DNA from: JACKAQ01 sp020634975 [NCBI: Calditrichia bacterium]
Lineage (GTDB): Bacteria > Calditrichota > Calditrichia > RBG-13-44-9
DNA length: 64,000 bases
Direction: 5' to 3'
Assembly (NCBI GenBank): GCA_020634975.1
Contig: JACKAQ010000001.1
Coordinates: 1,736,001 to 1,800,000 of the forward strand
Shown here: in pieces, positions 19,158 through 28,568 of the stretch
Numbering within the stretch: position 1 is the first letter of the stretch
How the letters are laid out: every line of letters starts with the position of its first letter
The notes under the pieces: generated by a model
What the model was told of the DNA's origin: nothing
Seen by the model: only the letters and a program-made list of their open reading frames with translations
Databases searched by the model: none
Translations under genes and position numbers: made by a program

Positions 19158-19925
19158 TCAGAATAATTTCAGGTAGGTATCGCGGTCGTAAATTTTGGAG
19201 CTGATTTTGTGGAAGTTCGCCAGAAAATTATCCCGCACTACTTCCGCATACGGATTGTAGCGATAAAAATCCTGAAACAACTCCAAACTGTCATTCGACG
19301 CAACGCGGGAAATCCAGTTCATTTTGTCGAGATTTGCCATTACCAGCGATAATTTATCGATCTGCATAAAATGGAACGTTCGCCCGAGGTGATGAATCAG
19401 GCTGAGGTTGTACGCCATCAATTTATCGTGTTCTTCCGGTGTCATGCTGATGACGAGCAAGCCCATCTTTTCAAATAAATTCACTAAAAACTGATAGTTA
19501 CGAAACGGAATTCGTCCCGGCGAAATGGTAATTTTTTGCCCGGAAATACCACCGGCACCGGAATCCGGACCAAACAGCGGATGGCTGGCGACGTAATTGA
19601 CGTTCTCCGGCAGATAATCGCGAAACCATTCCACCACCGCAATTTTCACCGACGCGCAATCGATAACGGTTGTTCCCTGCGCAAATTCCGACGCATGCGT
19701 TTTCAGAAAATCGCCGATGTGGCGAATGGGAATTGTCAAAAATACCACGTCTTTTTTGAGGCATTCCGTCAACGGCGCCCAATTTCCGAACGGTAAAATC
19801 GCATCTTTCCGAGATTCTTCCATATCAAAAAAGGTAACCGGAACATGGTTGCTGAGGTGCTTTCCCCAAAAACTGCCGAATCGCCCGCAGCCGATAATTG
19901 CAAATGTTGGTGTTTTCTGTTTCAT
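19158..19925 (-). CDS. tyrA: Prephenate dehydrogenase
   Basis: A 255-residue NAD(P)-dependent enzyme of tyrosine synthesis, oxidatively decarboxylating prephenate to 4-hydroxyphenylpyruvate. The N-terminal Rossmann fold has GCGRFGSFWGKHL and FFDMEE. The family segment VASHPLFGPDSGAG carries the substrate-binding His, and NLSLIHHLGRTF and the helical C-terminal dimerisation domain follow. There is no chorismate mutase or ACT domain, so this is the short monofunctional type without the usual allosteric module. It stands apart from other aromatic genes. Arogenate specificity cannot be excluded. Confidence 0.85.
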   Translation of the reverse strand: MKQKTPTFAIIGCGRFGSFWGKHLSNHVPVTFFDMEESRKDAILPFGNWAPLTECLKKDVVFLTIPIRHIGDFLKTHASEFAQGTTVIDCASVKIAVVEWFRDYLPENVNYVASHPLFGPDSGAGGISGQKITISPGRIPFRNYQFLVNLFEKMGLLVISMTPEEHDKLMAYNLSLIHHLGRTFHFMQIDKLSLVMANLDKMNWISRVASNDSLELFQDFYRYNPYAEVVRDNFLANFHKISSKIYDRDTYLKLF

Positions 19926-20023
19926 ACGTTTCTGTGTTTAATCTCCCAAAATTCCATTCGCCCAAAATATCCAGAATTCCGGCTGATTTCACAAGTGAAT
20001 TGATAATTGCCGGAAAATTGTAC

Positions 20024-20058
20024 AAAAAAAAAGCAGACTGTTTCGGCAATCTGCTTTT
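20024..20058 (-). terminator. Rho-independent terminator after lipoprotein gene
   Basis: On the minus strand AGCAGATTG and CAGTCTGCT pair, with one U-G wobble, around CCGAAA. A run of T residues follows. It lies 20 bases past the stop of the 20079-20558 gene. A weaker T-run on the plus side could make it work both ways. Confidence 0.85.
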
Positions 20059-20078
20059 TTAAAATGCTGTGGGAAAAA

Positions 20079-20558
20079 TTATTGAACCTTAACCATCTCC
20101 AAATACAATTTGGCGGGTTCGTTTACACCATCCTGATTAAAATCAAATTCTTGTCCAGCGACATCCAGTGTCAAAATATCGTTGGCGTACGTATAAGTTC
20201 CAGTCCGGACAGCTCCGGCATTCGGCGTAAACGTGACGGTTCCGTTGTCAAAATTCACCACGCCTTCTTCATCAATCGGTTGCCCCTGAAATATAACCGA
20301 AACGGAATAGGTGGCGTTTGTGTTGATGGTCATCGAGTACTCAACGCCATACACTGTCAAATCGATAACCTGCGACGGGTTCGCAACGTTGATCATATTA
20401 AACGTATTGGCACCCCATTTTCCGGCGAATTCTCCAGCATTACCGGTTGCATTGTTTCCGGTGTCTTCTGGCTCAAGCGGTGTGTCGCTGGCACAGCCTG
20501 CAATCATTAACGCAACCAATAAAGTCGCGATTTGGAAAAATCTGGTAAGCTTTTTCAT
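20079..20558 (-). CDS. Small lipoprotein, lipocalin-like repeat fold suspected
   Basis: A 159-residue lipoprotein with basic MKKLTR, a hydrophobic stretch and lipobox ALMIAGC, so the mature protein would start at Cys22. After an acidic linker the body alternates short beta strands and turns (GKWGANTFNM, YSMTINTNATYSVSVIF, GTVTFTPNAG, RTGTYTYANDILTLDV). This is the pattern of lipocalin-like DUF4923/DUF5004 lipoproteins of the FCB group, though I cannot assign one. Near the C-terminus FDFNQDGVNEP resembles a Ca-binding DxNxDG loop. It is monocistronic between a likely promoter and a terminator. Confidence 0.8.
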   Translation of the reverse strand: MKKLTRFFQIATLLVALMIAGCASDTPLEPEDTGNNATGNAGEFAGKWGANTFNMINVANPSQVIDLTVYGVEYSMTINTNATYSVSVIFQGQPIDEEGVVNFDNGTVTFTPNAGAVRTGTYTYANDILTLDVAGQEFDFNQDGVNEPAKLYLEMVKVQ

Positions 20559-20585
20559 TGTTCATCCCTGAAGTTAGTTTAATTC

Positions 20586-20615
20586 CATTTACGATATGTA
20601 ATATCGGCAATTCAA
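20586..20615 (-). promoter_or_regulatory. Possible sigma-70-type promoter for the lipoprotein gene
   Basis: On the minus strand TTGAAT and TAAATG are separated by 18 bases, ending 28 bases upstream of the lipoprotein ATG. The -10 box is a poor match, so this is tentative. Confidence 0.35.
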
Positions 20616-20671
20616 GAAAAATTTTTAAGAAAAAAGGTGAGATATGAACCGAAAGAAACAGACAGGCATAA

Positions 20672-22372
20672 CTAATTGGCAAACACCTTTTTGACGAAAA
20701 CAGGAAGTTGATCTAGCGGAACAAGCTCGCGATCTGCTGCGGAACGCAGCTTCACTTCCACACCGCCCTGCGCCAATGCGCGCTCCGAAACGGTGATGCG
20801 CAGCGGCATTCCCCGCAAATCCGCATCGTTAAATTTGACGCCGGGACTCGCGTTCCGATCGTCCAGCAATACGGAAAAACCGGCGGCTTGCAAATCGGCA
20901 TACAATTGTTCCGCAACCGTTGCGGATTCTTCGCCCTTTAGCTGCACGATGGCAATATCAAACGGCGCAACCGCGCGCGGTAACATCAGCCCGAAATCGT
21001 CGTGATGCGCTTCCGCGAGGCATGCCAGCAATCGGAAAACCCCGATGTCGTAACTGCCCATGAAAACCGGCTGCGGTTTGCCGTTTTCATCGAGAAAAAC
21101 AGCGTTGAACGCATCGCTGAAAAACGTGCCCACATCGCGCAGACTGGCAACTGCCACACATTTTTCGTTGCGCAGCGGCTCGCCGCAATTGTCGCAACGG
21201 GCATCGATCGGTGGCAGGGCAATATGCCCGACGATATCCGCTGTGTAATCGCGGCCGTAGTTGCTGTTGAGCAGGTGATAATCCGTTTCGTTCGCACCGG
21301 TGACCAGATTGGCGGATGTTGCGATCAGCGCATCGGCGATCACCAACGCCTTTTCCCGGTCGATGCCGATTGCCGACGCGAATCCCGGAACGCAGCCAAC
21401 CGCGGCAATTTCTTCCGGCTCTGCGGGTCGCAAGGCATGCGCACCGGACAGTTGCCGCACCAACGCATCGCTCGTTTCCATATCCCCGCGAATCACACAA
21501 ACGATCAGTTTTTCCGGCTTTCGTTTGCCGAAGTTTCCCCAAAAAAAGACCAATTTGGCAGTTTGGCGCGGATCAATTTCCAAAAACTTGCTCAACTCCT
21601 CGATGCTGGCGGTTGCCGGTGTGTGCACTTTTTCCAGCGGTTTTGGCGGCGCATCTGCGAATGTGTCTTTGCGAAAACGGGCGATTTTCCATTTGGACGC
21701 TGTGCCGCAGTTGTCGCAAAAAACCGCTGCATCATCGCCGTTTGGCGATAAAAATACAAATTCGTGCGTCTGCGAGCCGCCGAAAATTTCCGGCGATGCC
21801 TCAACCAATTTCACGGGTAATTCTATTTTTTTGAAAAAATCTTTGAACATTTTCTGAATCGCAAGATATTGTTTTTGCAGCGCTTGCGCATCGCGATCCA
21901 GCGAAAAAGCGGAGAGCAACAGAAATTCACGGGTGCGCAGCAATCCGCCGGAAATCCGGCGTTCATCGCGGATTACCGGACGCAATTGCCAGAGCAATCG
22001 CGGCAGTTGGCGATACGACCGCGCATCGCTGACGCACAGCGCGGCAACCAGCGCTTCGGCGGAATCGGCGAGCAGGCTGTTTTCATCTTTTCGGGTGGCG
22101 ACCGGCGTTCCCGGCAAATAATTAGCGCGTTCGGCAAAATCTGCAGGCACCAGGGTTGGCAATAGCATTTCCTGTCCGCCGATTTCTGCCAGCGCTGCGC
22201 CCAACTGCGCAATCAATTTATCGATAGCGCGTTTGCCGAGCGGCGTCAACGCGAACGTTCCCGGCGCCAATTGCCGGAAGTATCCCGCCCGAACCAGCAA
22301 TTGGTGCGAAGCCGTTTTCGCATCTGCGGGCGCTTCCCGCAATGTTTCGCCAAAAAGTTGAGATACTCGCAT
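20672..22372 (-). CDS. proS: Prolyl-tRNA synthetase, divergent bacterial type
   Basis: A 566-residue class II synthetase with the bacterial ProRS layout. Motif 1 region is at 35-75, motif 2 has VIRDERR and LRTREFLL, the central editing (INS) domain lies at about 225-385, motif 3 is MGSYDIGVFR, and an anticodon-binding domain ends the protein. Both cysteine pairs seen in bacterial ProRS are present as CDNCG. Several usually strict positions differ. The segment after REF reads LLLSAFSLD where MxDxYSF is usual; motif 3 has SYD for CYG; and the residues before motif 3 depart from the GHIFxLGxKYS pattern. It may be a fast-evolving sole copy or a paralogue. Confidence 0.87.
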   Translation of the reverse strand: MRVSQLFGETLREAPADAKTASHQLLVRAGYFRQLAPGTFALTPLGKRAIDKLIAQLGAALAEIGGQEMLLPTLVPADFAERANYLPGTPVATRKDENSLLADSAEALVAALCVSDARSYRQLPRLLWQLRPVIRDERRISGGLLRTREFLLLSAFSLDRDAQALQKQYLAIQKMFKDFFKKIELPVKLVEASPEIFGGSQTHEFVFLSPNGDDAAVFCDNCGTASKWKIARFRKDTFADAPPKPLEKVHTPATASIEELSKFLEIDPRQTAKLVFFWGNFGKRKPEKLIVCVIRGDMETSDALVRQLSGAHALRPAEPEEIAAVGCVPGFASAIGIDREKALVIADALIATSANLVTGANETDYHLLNSNYGRDYTADIVGHIALPPIDARCDNCGEPLRNEKCVAVASLRDVGTFFSDAFNAVFLDENGKPQPVFMGSYDIGVFRLLACLAEAHHDDFGLMLPRAVAPFDIAIVQLKGEESATVAEQLYADLQAAGFSVLLDDRNASPGVKFNDADLRGMPLRITVSERALAQGGVEVKLRSAADRELVPLDQLPVFVKKVFAN

Positions 22373-22478
22373 GATTTTTCCATTTTTTTGAGAGGATTGC
22401 CGGATTTACGGGATATTTTTAACCGCAGAGGGCGCCAAGATCGCGGAGAAAAGCCCTTTTTTTGACAGGATTGCCAAT

Positions 22479-22510
22479 GTCATTCCCGCGTGTTTTTAGC
22501 GGGAATCCAG
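22479..22510. repeat. Hairpin repeat of the ATTCCCGC...GCGGGAAT type
   Basis: Arms ATTCCCGC (22482-22489) and GCGGGAAT (22499-22506) pair perfectly and are followed by CCAG. A sister copy lies at 24669-24693, so asnB is bracketed by the two. The rest of 22373-22637 holds a TTGACAGGAT motif and its inverse near 22610-22635 but no gene. Confidence 0.6.
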
Positions 22511-22637
22511 TAGATTGATATTTTGGATGCCCGATAATCCCGATACATCGGGACGGGCATGACATATTCCATCAAATTAATCCACTAACAAATTTCGGAA
22601 ATACTTAATCCTGAAAATCCTGTTATCCCGTCAACTA

Positions 22638-24584
22638 TCACTCAAAAAATTGCTCCAGCTCGAACTGCCGTTCGGTGAAGGCGTTGCTGTCGATATACAT
22701 TTGTTTCCAGATATAAAAGCCCATTAGCACCCAGATAAAATTGTAATGCCAACGCATGCGCGGACGCGGCGGCGCGTCAAAAATCGCCCGGATGTAATCG
22801 TAATTGAAAATCCCATCGCGCTCGATACGCTCGCGGGTGAGGATGCGCTCGGCGGTCGTTTTCAAATCTTTTTGATATTGCAAAAACGGATTAAATGTGA
22901 ATCCCCATTTTTTCTTCCGCAAAATTTTCTCCGGCAAATGCGGCTGCAGGGCTTTGCGCATCAGCGCTTTGGTTTCGTTGAAACGCATTTTTTGTTTCGC
23001 CGGAATGGTGAAACCGAATTTCACCAGATCGAGATCGAGAAACGGCACGCGCTCCTCCACCGAGTTCGCCATCGACATGCGATCTTCGGTGAGCAAATAA
23101 TCATTCACCATTTTGCTGTGCAATTCCGCCCAATACACCTGGTCCAGCGCAGTGATGTTCCCGTTGCGTTCAAACAACGGTTCAAACTCGCGAACTACCG
23201 GGTTAAGTTGCTGTTTTTTCAGAAATTCGGGCGCGTAAATTTTTGACCAATGTGCCGAATCGAAATCCCAGGTATTGCGCAAAATGAGGTAAAATTTGGC
23301 GATATTCCCGGTCGCCAGCGCCATTTGCAATCCGCGCCGGTATTCGTCCGTCGCCATTCCGGCGAAGCGCGTTTGCAACTGGTAACCCAGATTCCCGATT
23401 TTCGAGAGCAGCGATTTTTCGATCGCCGATGGCACAATGCCGTGCAAAGTGTTGAACGGAAACACATAATTGTGGATGTCGTAACCGGAAAACAGCTCAT
23501 CACCGCCGAGCCCGCCGAGCACCACTTTCACATGCTCAGACACAAAACGGGACATCATAAATCCCTGCAACAAATTGATTTTCGGCTCCTCCGCATGCCA
23601 GATCACCTCCGGTAAAAAGCGCATCGGATTCATTTCCATGCTCAGCGTCCGGTGGTTGGTTTGGTAGTGATTGGCGACAATTTGCGCGTCCGGCAGTTCG
23701 TCGGTCGGTTCGTTGAAACCGAGGGTGAATGTGTTGATATTTTCCACGCCAACCTCGCGCATCATCGCGACGATGCTGCTGGAATCCATCCCGCCAGAGA
23801 GATACACGCCGATCGGCACATCGCTGACGAGTTGGCGCTGCACCGCCTGCCGGATGAAATGAGGAATTTCCGCCAGCCAGTCCGCTTCGCTTTTGCGATA
23901 ATCAATCTGATATTCGAGCTGCCAAAATCGCTCGATTTTGCGAATGTCGCCATTTTCGACAATCATGAAATGCGCGGGCGGCAGCCGGAAAATATCGCGA
24001 AACAGCGTTTCGCTGGCTTGCGTGTAGCGCAAATTCATGTGAATATGCAGCGACTGCGGATTGATTTCCCGCGATACCGCCGGATGCAGCAAAATGGATT
24101 TTTGCTCGCTGGCGAAAATAAACGTCCCGTTTTTCGCCCAATAATGCAGCGGCTTGATGCCAAAATGATCGCGTGCCAGCACCAGTTTTTGGCTGCCGCC
24201 GCGCTCATCCAATATCGCAAACGCAAAAATTCCGTTCAGCAACGCGAACGCGTCCGGGCCGTCCATTTCGTATAATTTAAGGATAACTTCGGTATCGGAT
24301 TGGGTGTGAAACCGGCAGCCGCGCTCAACCAGCTCTGCGCGTAACTCACGGTAATTGTAAATTTCGCCGTTGTAAATAATGCCAACGGATTTGTCATCGT
24401 TGAAAATCGGCTGGTCGCCGGTGTCCAGATCGATGATGCTCAATCGCCGGTGACCGAGCGTCACATCGCCGGATTGATGAACGCTGGCTGCGTCCGGTCC
24501 GCGATGCGCGATAATTTCGTGCATCCGCCGCACCAGTTCCCGATTGTCTGTATGTTTCTCAAAAACGCCGCAAATGCCGCACAT
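22638..24584 (-). CDS. asnB: Asparagine synthase (glutamine-hydrolysing)
   Basis: A 648-residue two-domain enzyme that makes asparagine from aspartate, glutamine and ATP. The start MCGICG places the nucleophile Cys2 at the mature N-terminus of the class II glutaminase domain, and RRLSIIDL and YNGEIYNYREL complete the glutamine site. The synthetase domain carries the PP-loop LSGGMDSSSIVAMM, then LGGLGGDELFSGY and DRMSMANSVEERVPFLD. Length is typical for the AsnB form that also occurs in surface polysaccharide clusters. No such cluster is next to it, so a housekeeping role is likelier. Confidence 0.93.
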   Translation of the reverse strand: MCGICGVFEKHTDNRELVRRMHEIIAHRGPDAASVHQSGDVTLGHRRLSIIDLDTGDQPIFNDDKSVGIIYNGEIYNYRELRAELVERGCRFHTQSDTEVILKLYEMDGPDAFALLNGIFAFAILDERGGSQKLVLARDHFGIKPLHYWAKNGTFIFASEQKSILLHPAVSREINPQSLHIHMNLRYTQASETLFRDIFRLPPAHFMIVENGDIRKIERFWQLEYQIDYRKSEADWLAEIPHFIRQAVQRQLVSDVPIGVYLSGGMDSSSIVAMMREVGVENINTFTLGFNEPTDELPDAQIVANHYQTNHRTLSMEMNPMRFLPEVIWHAEEPKINLLQGFMMSRFVSEHVKVVLGGLGGDELFSGYDIHNYVFPFNTLHGIVPSAIEKSLLSKIGNLGYQLQTRFAGMATDEYRRGLQMALATGNIAKFYLILRNTWDFDSAHWSKIYAPEFLKKQQLNPVVREFEPLFERNGNITALDQVYWAELHSKMVNDYLLTEDRMSMANSVEERVPFLDLDLVKFGFTIPAKQKMRFNETKALMRKALQPHLPEKILRKKKWGFTFNPFLQYQKDLKTTAERILTRERIERDGIFNYDYIRAIFDAPPRPRMRWHYNFIWVLMGFYIWKQMYIDSNAFTERQFELEQFFE

Positions 24585-24668
24585 AATTTCCGTTGTATTT
24601 TTGTTTGCCGCAAAGTCGCGAATGACGCAGTCGAACGAAATTGGTTGATTTTAGCGTGCCTTATCGGG

Positions 24669-24693
24669 AGATTCCTGCCTTCGCAGGAATGAC
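24669..24693. repeat. Hairpin repeat, second copy (ATTCCTGC...GCAGGAAT)
   Basis: ATTCCTGC (24671-24678), loop CTTC, GCAGGAAT (24683-24690), then GAC. The stem matches the 22.5-kb copy except for a compensated C/G to T/A change. It lies in the 256-base gap between asnB and the large secreted protein, where I see no gene. Confidence 0.6.
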
Positions 24694-24815
24694 AAGGTTC
24701 ATTTCCATCATCAAATTTCAACGCGCCAGACGCAGTTACCCGTTCGTTTCAGGCGTCTATATTGGGGCAATTTTCGGTGGTTTTCAAGCGATTTTTGGGG
24801 AATGTGGAAAGATAT

Positions 24816-24835
24816 GGGGCACAACAATGTGCCCC
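24816..24835. repeat. Perfect-arm hairpin GGGGCACA/TGTGCCCC after the secreted protein gene
   Basis: GGGGCACAACAATGTGCCCC has 8-bp arms and a 4-base loop. It lies five bases past the stop of the large secreted protein on the minus strand. No U-tract follows, so any role in termination or mRNA 3'-end protection is a guess. Confidence 0.5.
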
Positions 24836-24840
24836 GCCGA

Positions 24841-27800
24841 TCAATCAACCGGATTTTGCCAGGTGTTCTGATAGAACAGCACCTGTTCCTGATCCTGCAC
24901 AACCATCAGTTTGAGCACTTTGGTTTTGTTCAATTCCGGCATTTCGATGTGGATGATATACAATCCGCTGGCAATGTGGATGTTCGCATCGTTGCGCAGA
25001 TGCCAGCGCAAAAACTGGCTGCCGGGATCTTTGCTGCGTTCGGTAATTTTGGTGACCAATTGACCGGAAAGCGTAAAAATGCGCATCGTGAAGCGCTCCG
25101 GCAGATGCGCAAAAGTGACGAAACGATCCAGATTATCGCCGGATTCCTGTGGATTTCCGCCGTAATACGGGTTGGGAAAAACGCTGATGTTGTCCACATC
25201 CGCAGCCGCTTTATCCGCGCGAAACACATTTTCCGGCAGTTGAAAACGGAACACATCGCCGGGAGAATTGATGCGATTTGTGTAAAATTCGAACTGATCC
25301 GCACCGCTGTTTCCCGGCGAAAATGGTGCATCCGTGCGGCGCGAAACGGTCAACAGATACATAATTGGCAGTTGGTGACTGTTCGCCAGTAAATTGCGCT
25401 GAAACAGCGAATCCGGCGTTTCCCGGTAATCCGCATTCATGATAAACAGCCATTCCCGCGGGCTGGCAATTTGCACATTTTCACCGTCCGGCGGCCAATA
25501 TTTGCCGTCCACCAACCCTTCCGGCACATTATTTTCCAGAAAACCGATTGCCAGTCGCCGGGGGTTTTCCGGATCGCTGATGTCGAACGCTGCCAGCGGT
25601 ACACTCCGGGAAAAATCCTGAAACGCATAGCCTGCGGCTGCATTGGCGATATTCGGCGCAAATTCCGGGCGTGCCGGCGGGTCTGCCGCATTGCGCAGCC
25701 AGCGATAGGCGAATGACACGTTTGCATCGTCGCCGTTCTGGTCGAATTCGGGATCGAAGCTGCTGACCGGATTTTCAGCGGTAGCGAGCACCAGCCGGAT
25801 ATCCGGCAGCGCCACGCTGTCTACCGGCGGTGGATTTTCTGTGCCACTTTCATCCAGTTTTTTAAAATAACCGATCGCACCGGCAAAACCTTCCAGCGCC
25901 ACATCGGTTCCGCCATTTCCAAAACGCTGTTCGCCGGAAGGCACCGACCAACCCGCGTTTCCGGATCGCACACCGGCTTTTGGCGTCGCTACTTTCACGG
26001 CAAAACCATCGGCGATAAATTTCCCGCGATCGATATCCGCCACATCAACTTGCGGACGATCTGCAAAAACGAGTTTGTTTTCGGTGATATCCTGTAAATT
26101 CCAACGGATTTCCGGCGAATTCCGGGTGAAAAAAACTTCGTAATTGTGTCCGGTAACTGCCTGTGGATTAACGAGATACACATTCGTCGCGCCATCGCTG
26201 TTTCCGGCGGCGTGGGTCACGACGATGTCGCCGGTTTCCGGCGGGTCGTATCCGGGACGGGCATTTTGTGGAATGGCAGTTACCACGGTCATCCCGGTTT
26301 CGATAAACGGATAGGGATAATCCGAATCGCTGATGCCATCGCGATTTTCATCTTTCACATAAAATCCGGTCACGCCAAAATAATACGGCGTGCCGTTGTA
26401 TAGCGGTTTGTCATTGGCTAAATCACGATCGATTTCCACAAATCGCCGGACGCCGTTGTTGCTGCCCCGCAACACTGTTACCGGCTGGAACATGCTAAAT
26501 TCCGGGAGGAATACTTCCATCTGCACATCCTGCAACAGGTTCGCTTTATCGAATGTCAGAATGCGTTTTGCCCGCGATTTTGGTGTTGCCGGCGATGGCA
26601 ATTGATATACATTGTAACCCTCGAAATAAAATCCGGCGGCTTCGGCGGATTCGATCTGCGTCAGCACATCCTGATTGGTGCCCCACTCCAGCACAATTTT
26701 GGTCGATTGTTCGGAAACCCGCACATCCGGCGGCGGTCCCGGCTGAAACGGATTCTGGAACAGGTTCCGCGCGAAATATTGCCCCACCCGGGCGTTGCGT
26801 TTTAGCTGCTGCACGGAAAAACGGCTCATGTTTTCATCTGCATCAATGATGCCGCCAACTGCAGAAAAAATAACCTCTTGCGTATCGCCCGGCATCAGGG
26901 TAAACGCGCCTGTATTAACCATCCATCGGCGATCACTGGGCGGAAATAAAAAACCGTCGATATCTCCGGTTCGGGCAATCGGATCGCCATCCAACGGGAA
27001 TTTTGTTGGCATTCCGTTACTCGGGCCGAGAAAAATATATTGAGGCAGCACAATGCGTGAATGCATATAGCCGTTCAAACTGTTATAATATTGGAGGGTT
27101 TGGTCATAGCAGAAACACGGTACATCAGAAGTATTAAAAAGACCGGCAAAAGACGTCATCGGCAAATTAATAAAACCGGGGCTCGTTTGCCGGAAATTGT
27201 AAACAGCCCGTTCTGAAATATCGTCGATGCCGTTCCGGTTTACATCGCTTCCGGCATTGGCTGCAACCACCGGTCCCTGCAACACTTGAAAACCTGCCGC
27301 TGGCGCAGGTAATCCAAGTTTTTGAAAATCAACATCATAGCTGTTGCCGTTATAGCCGTAAGCGAGGCTTAACTCGCGGTCACATCCGGCTAAATCATCC
27401 ACAAATTTCCCGATATCCGAATCGCACCACTGCCCCACAAACATGGAATCGATGCGCAAACCGGATTTGTTGATCAGTTGATAGCGCATAAAAATCAGCT
27501 GATCGAAGGGAAAGTGCTCGCTGTTGTATGTCCAGAATGTTTCCTGAATTTCCAGCCCGATGGGCGGCGACAGATAAAGATCAAACGCGGCTGCGTCGTT
27601 CACCACCTGCCAGATGACCTGATCCGCACCGGCAATGCCCGGTTCGTCCGTGCCGACATCGTAAACACCGTTTTGGTTGTGATCGATAAACGGCGCGCCC
27701 CATTCCACCGGCCAGGTTTCCCAATCCAATTGGTACTGATCGATAATTTCCTGCTGCATTGCATCGGTAATGATTTGCGTTTCGTTGTTGGTGGGGTTCT

Positions 27801-28272
27801 GCAACGCCGCTTCGCGAATCAAAATTGAATCGCCGATTTGCAATTGCTGCCAGTCCCGCCTGATGCGCCACTGGTTTTTCTCGTCCGGCGAGCCGTAAAC
27901 CGGCAGCGCGGTTGCCGTTCCCGGCACCAAAATTCTGCCCGGCTGCAATCCGGTTCCATAAGTGCTGCCGCCAACCCGCAGCCGAACCGCCGCAGTATCG
28001 CGGATATCGTCCACAAATCCGCCGTAAATTAATCCGGATTGATACACCACAACATCCGTATTTTTTGGGAAAATTCCACCGGCTAAGCCATTGGGCTGCT
28101 GCGCCTGCACGCCATCGTTTCGAACAAAATATTCCCAGTTGCCAACGTTTAGCAGGGCAAATGTTCTCTCAAAATTGCTGATTTGTTCGATTGGCGAATC
28201 CATTTTGGGCTGCGAAAACAGCGATACGCAAAAAAGGTGCAAACAAATAACGACCCGGTTGACATTTTTCAT
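24841..28272 (-). CDS. Large secreted protein with type IX-like C-terminal sorting domain
   Basis: About 1143 residues from the ATG at 28272 (AAAGG upstream); an in-frame TTG 18 bases earlier is less likely. The signal peptide is MKNVNRVVICLHLFCVSLFS. The body has beta-rich segments and at least three Ca-binding DxNxDG-like loops (DHNQNGVYDVG, DVNRNGIDD, DENRDGISD). The C-terminal 90 residues show the type IX/FlgD-Ig pattern: ISVFPNPYYGG, RIFTLSGQLV, LRWHLRND, IASGLYIIHI, KVLKLMVVQ. Such proteins are common in Calditrichota, Ignavibacteria and KSB1 and are exported to the surface. I recognise no catalytic motif. No secretion genes are in the window. Confidence 0.85.
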   Translation of the reverse strand: MKNVNRVVICLHLFCVSLFSQPKMDSPIEQISNFERTFALLNVGNWEYFVRNDGVQAQQPNGLAGGIFPKNTDVVVYQSGLIYGGFVDDIRDTAAVRLRVGGSTYGTGLQPGRILVPGTATALPVYGSPDEKNQWRIRRDWQQLQIGDSILIREAALQNPTNNETQIITDAMQQEIIDQYQLDWETWPVEWGAPFIDHNQNGVYDVGTDEPGIAGADQVIWQVVNDAAAFDLYLSPPIGLEIQETFWTYNSEHFPFDQLIFMRYQLINKSGLRIDSMFVGQWCDSDIGKFVDDLAGCDRELSLAYGYNGNSYDVDFQKLGLPAPAAGFQVLQGPVVAANAGSDVNRNGIDDISERAVYNFRQTSPGFINLPMTSFAGLFNTSDVPCFCYDQTLQYYNSLNGYMHSRIVLPQYIFLGPSNGMPTKFPLDGDPIARTGDIDGFLFPPSDRRWMVNTGAFTLMPGDTQEVIFSAVGGIIDADENMSRFSVQQLKRNARVGQYFARNLFQNPFQPGPPPDVRVSEQSTKIVLEWGTNQDVLTQIESAEAAGFYFEGYNVYQLPSPATPKSRAKRILTFDKANLLQDVQMEVFLPEFSMFQPVTVLRGSNNGVRRFVEIDRDLANDKPLYNGTPYYFGVTGFYVKDENRDGISDSDYPYPFIETGMTVVTAIPQNARPGYDPPETGDIVVTHAAGNSDGATNVYLVNPQAVTGHNYEVFFTRNSPEIRWNLQDITENKLVFADRPQVDVADIDRGKFIADGFAVKVATPKAGVRSGNAGWSVPSGEQRFGNGGTDVALEGFAGAIGYFKKLDESGTENPPPVDSVALPDIRLVLATAENPVSSFDPEFDQNGDDANVSFAYRWLRNAADPPARPEFAPNIANAAAGYAFQDFSRSVPLAAFDISDPENPRRLAIGFLENNVPEGLVDGKYWPPDGENVQIASPREWLFIMNADYRETPDSLFQRNLLANSHQLPIMYLLTVSRRTDAPFSPGNSGADQFEFYTNRINSPGDVFRFQLPENVFRADKAAADVDNISVFPNPYYGGNPQESGDNLDRFVTFAHLPERFTMRIFTLSGQLVTKITERSKDPGSQFLRWHLRNDANIHIASGLYIIHIEMPELNKTKVLKLMVVQDQEQVLFYQNTWQNPVD

Positions 28273-28568
28273 GATGCATCTGCCTTTCAAATCGGGGAAC
28301 CATTCCGAATTGCCCGCTGCCTGAATAACAGCGATTGTCGCATTTTTCTCTGCTCAATTTGCGTCCGGAAACAGCTCCACTAACTCCTGCACTGCCACAT
28401 GATTGGTTTTCTATTTGAAGTTCTGGACCAAATTTACAGATGAAATTCGGGCAAACCAATACCATAAATGGGTAACATTTTTGCAAAAATTCAGCTTGCC
28501 TGTCTGCCATTTCGTTTCGGAAACCATTTGGTTATGGATTCCCGCCGGAATAAATTAACGAGCTAATT

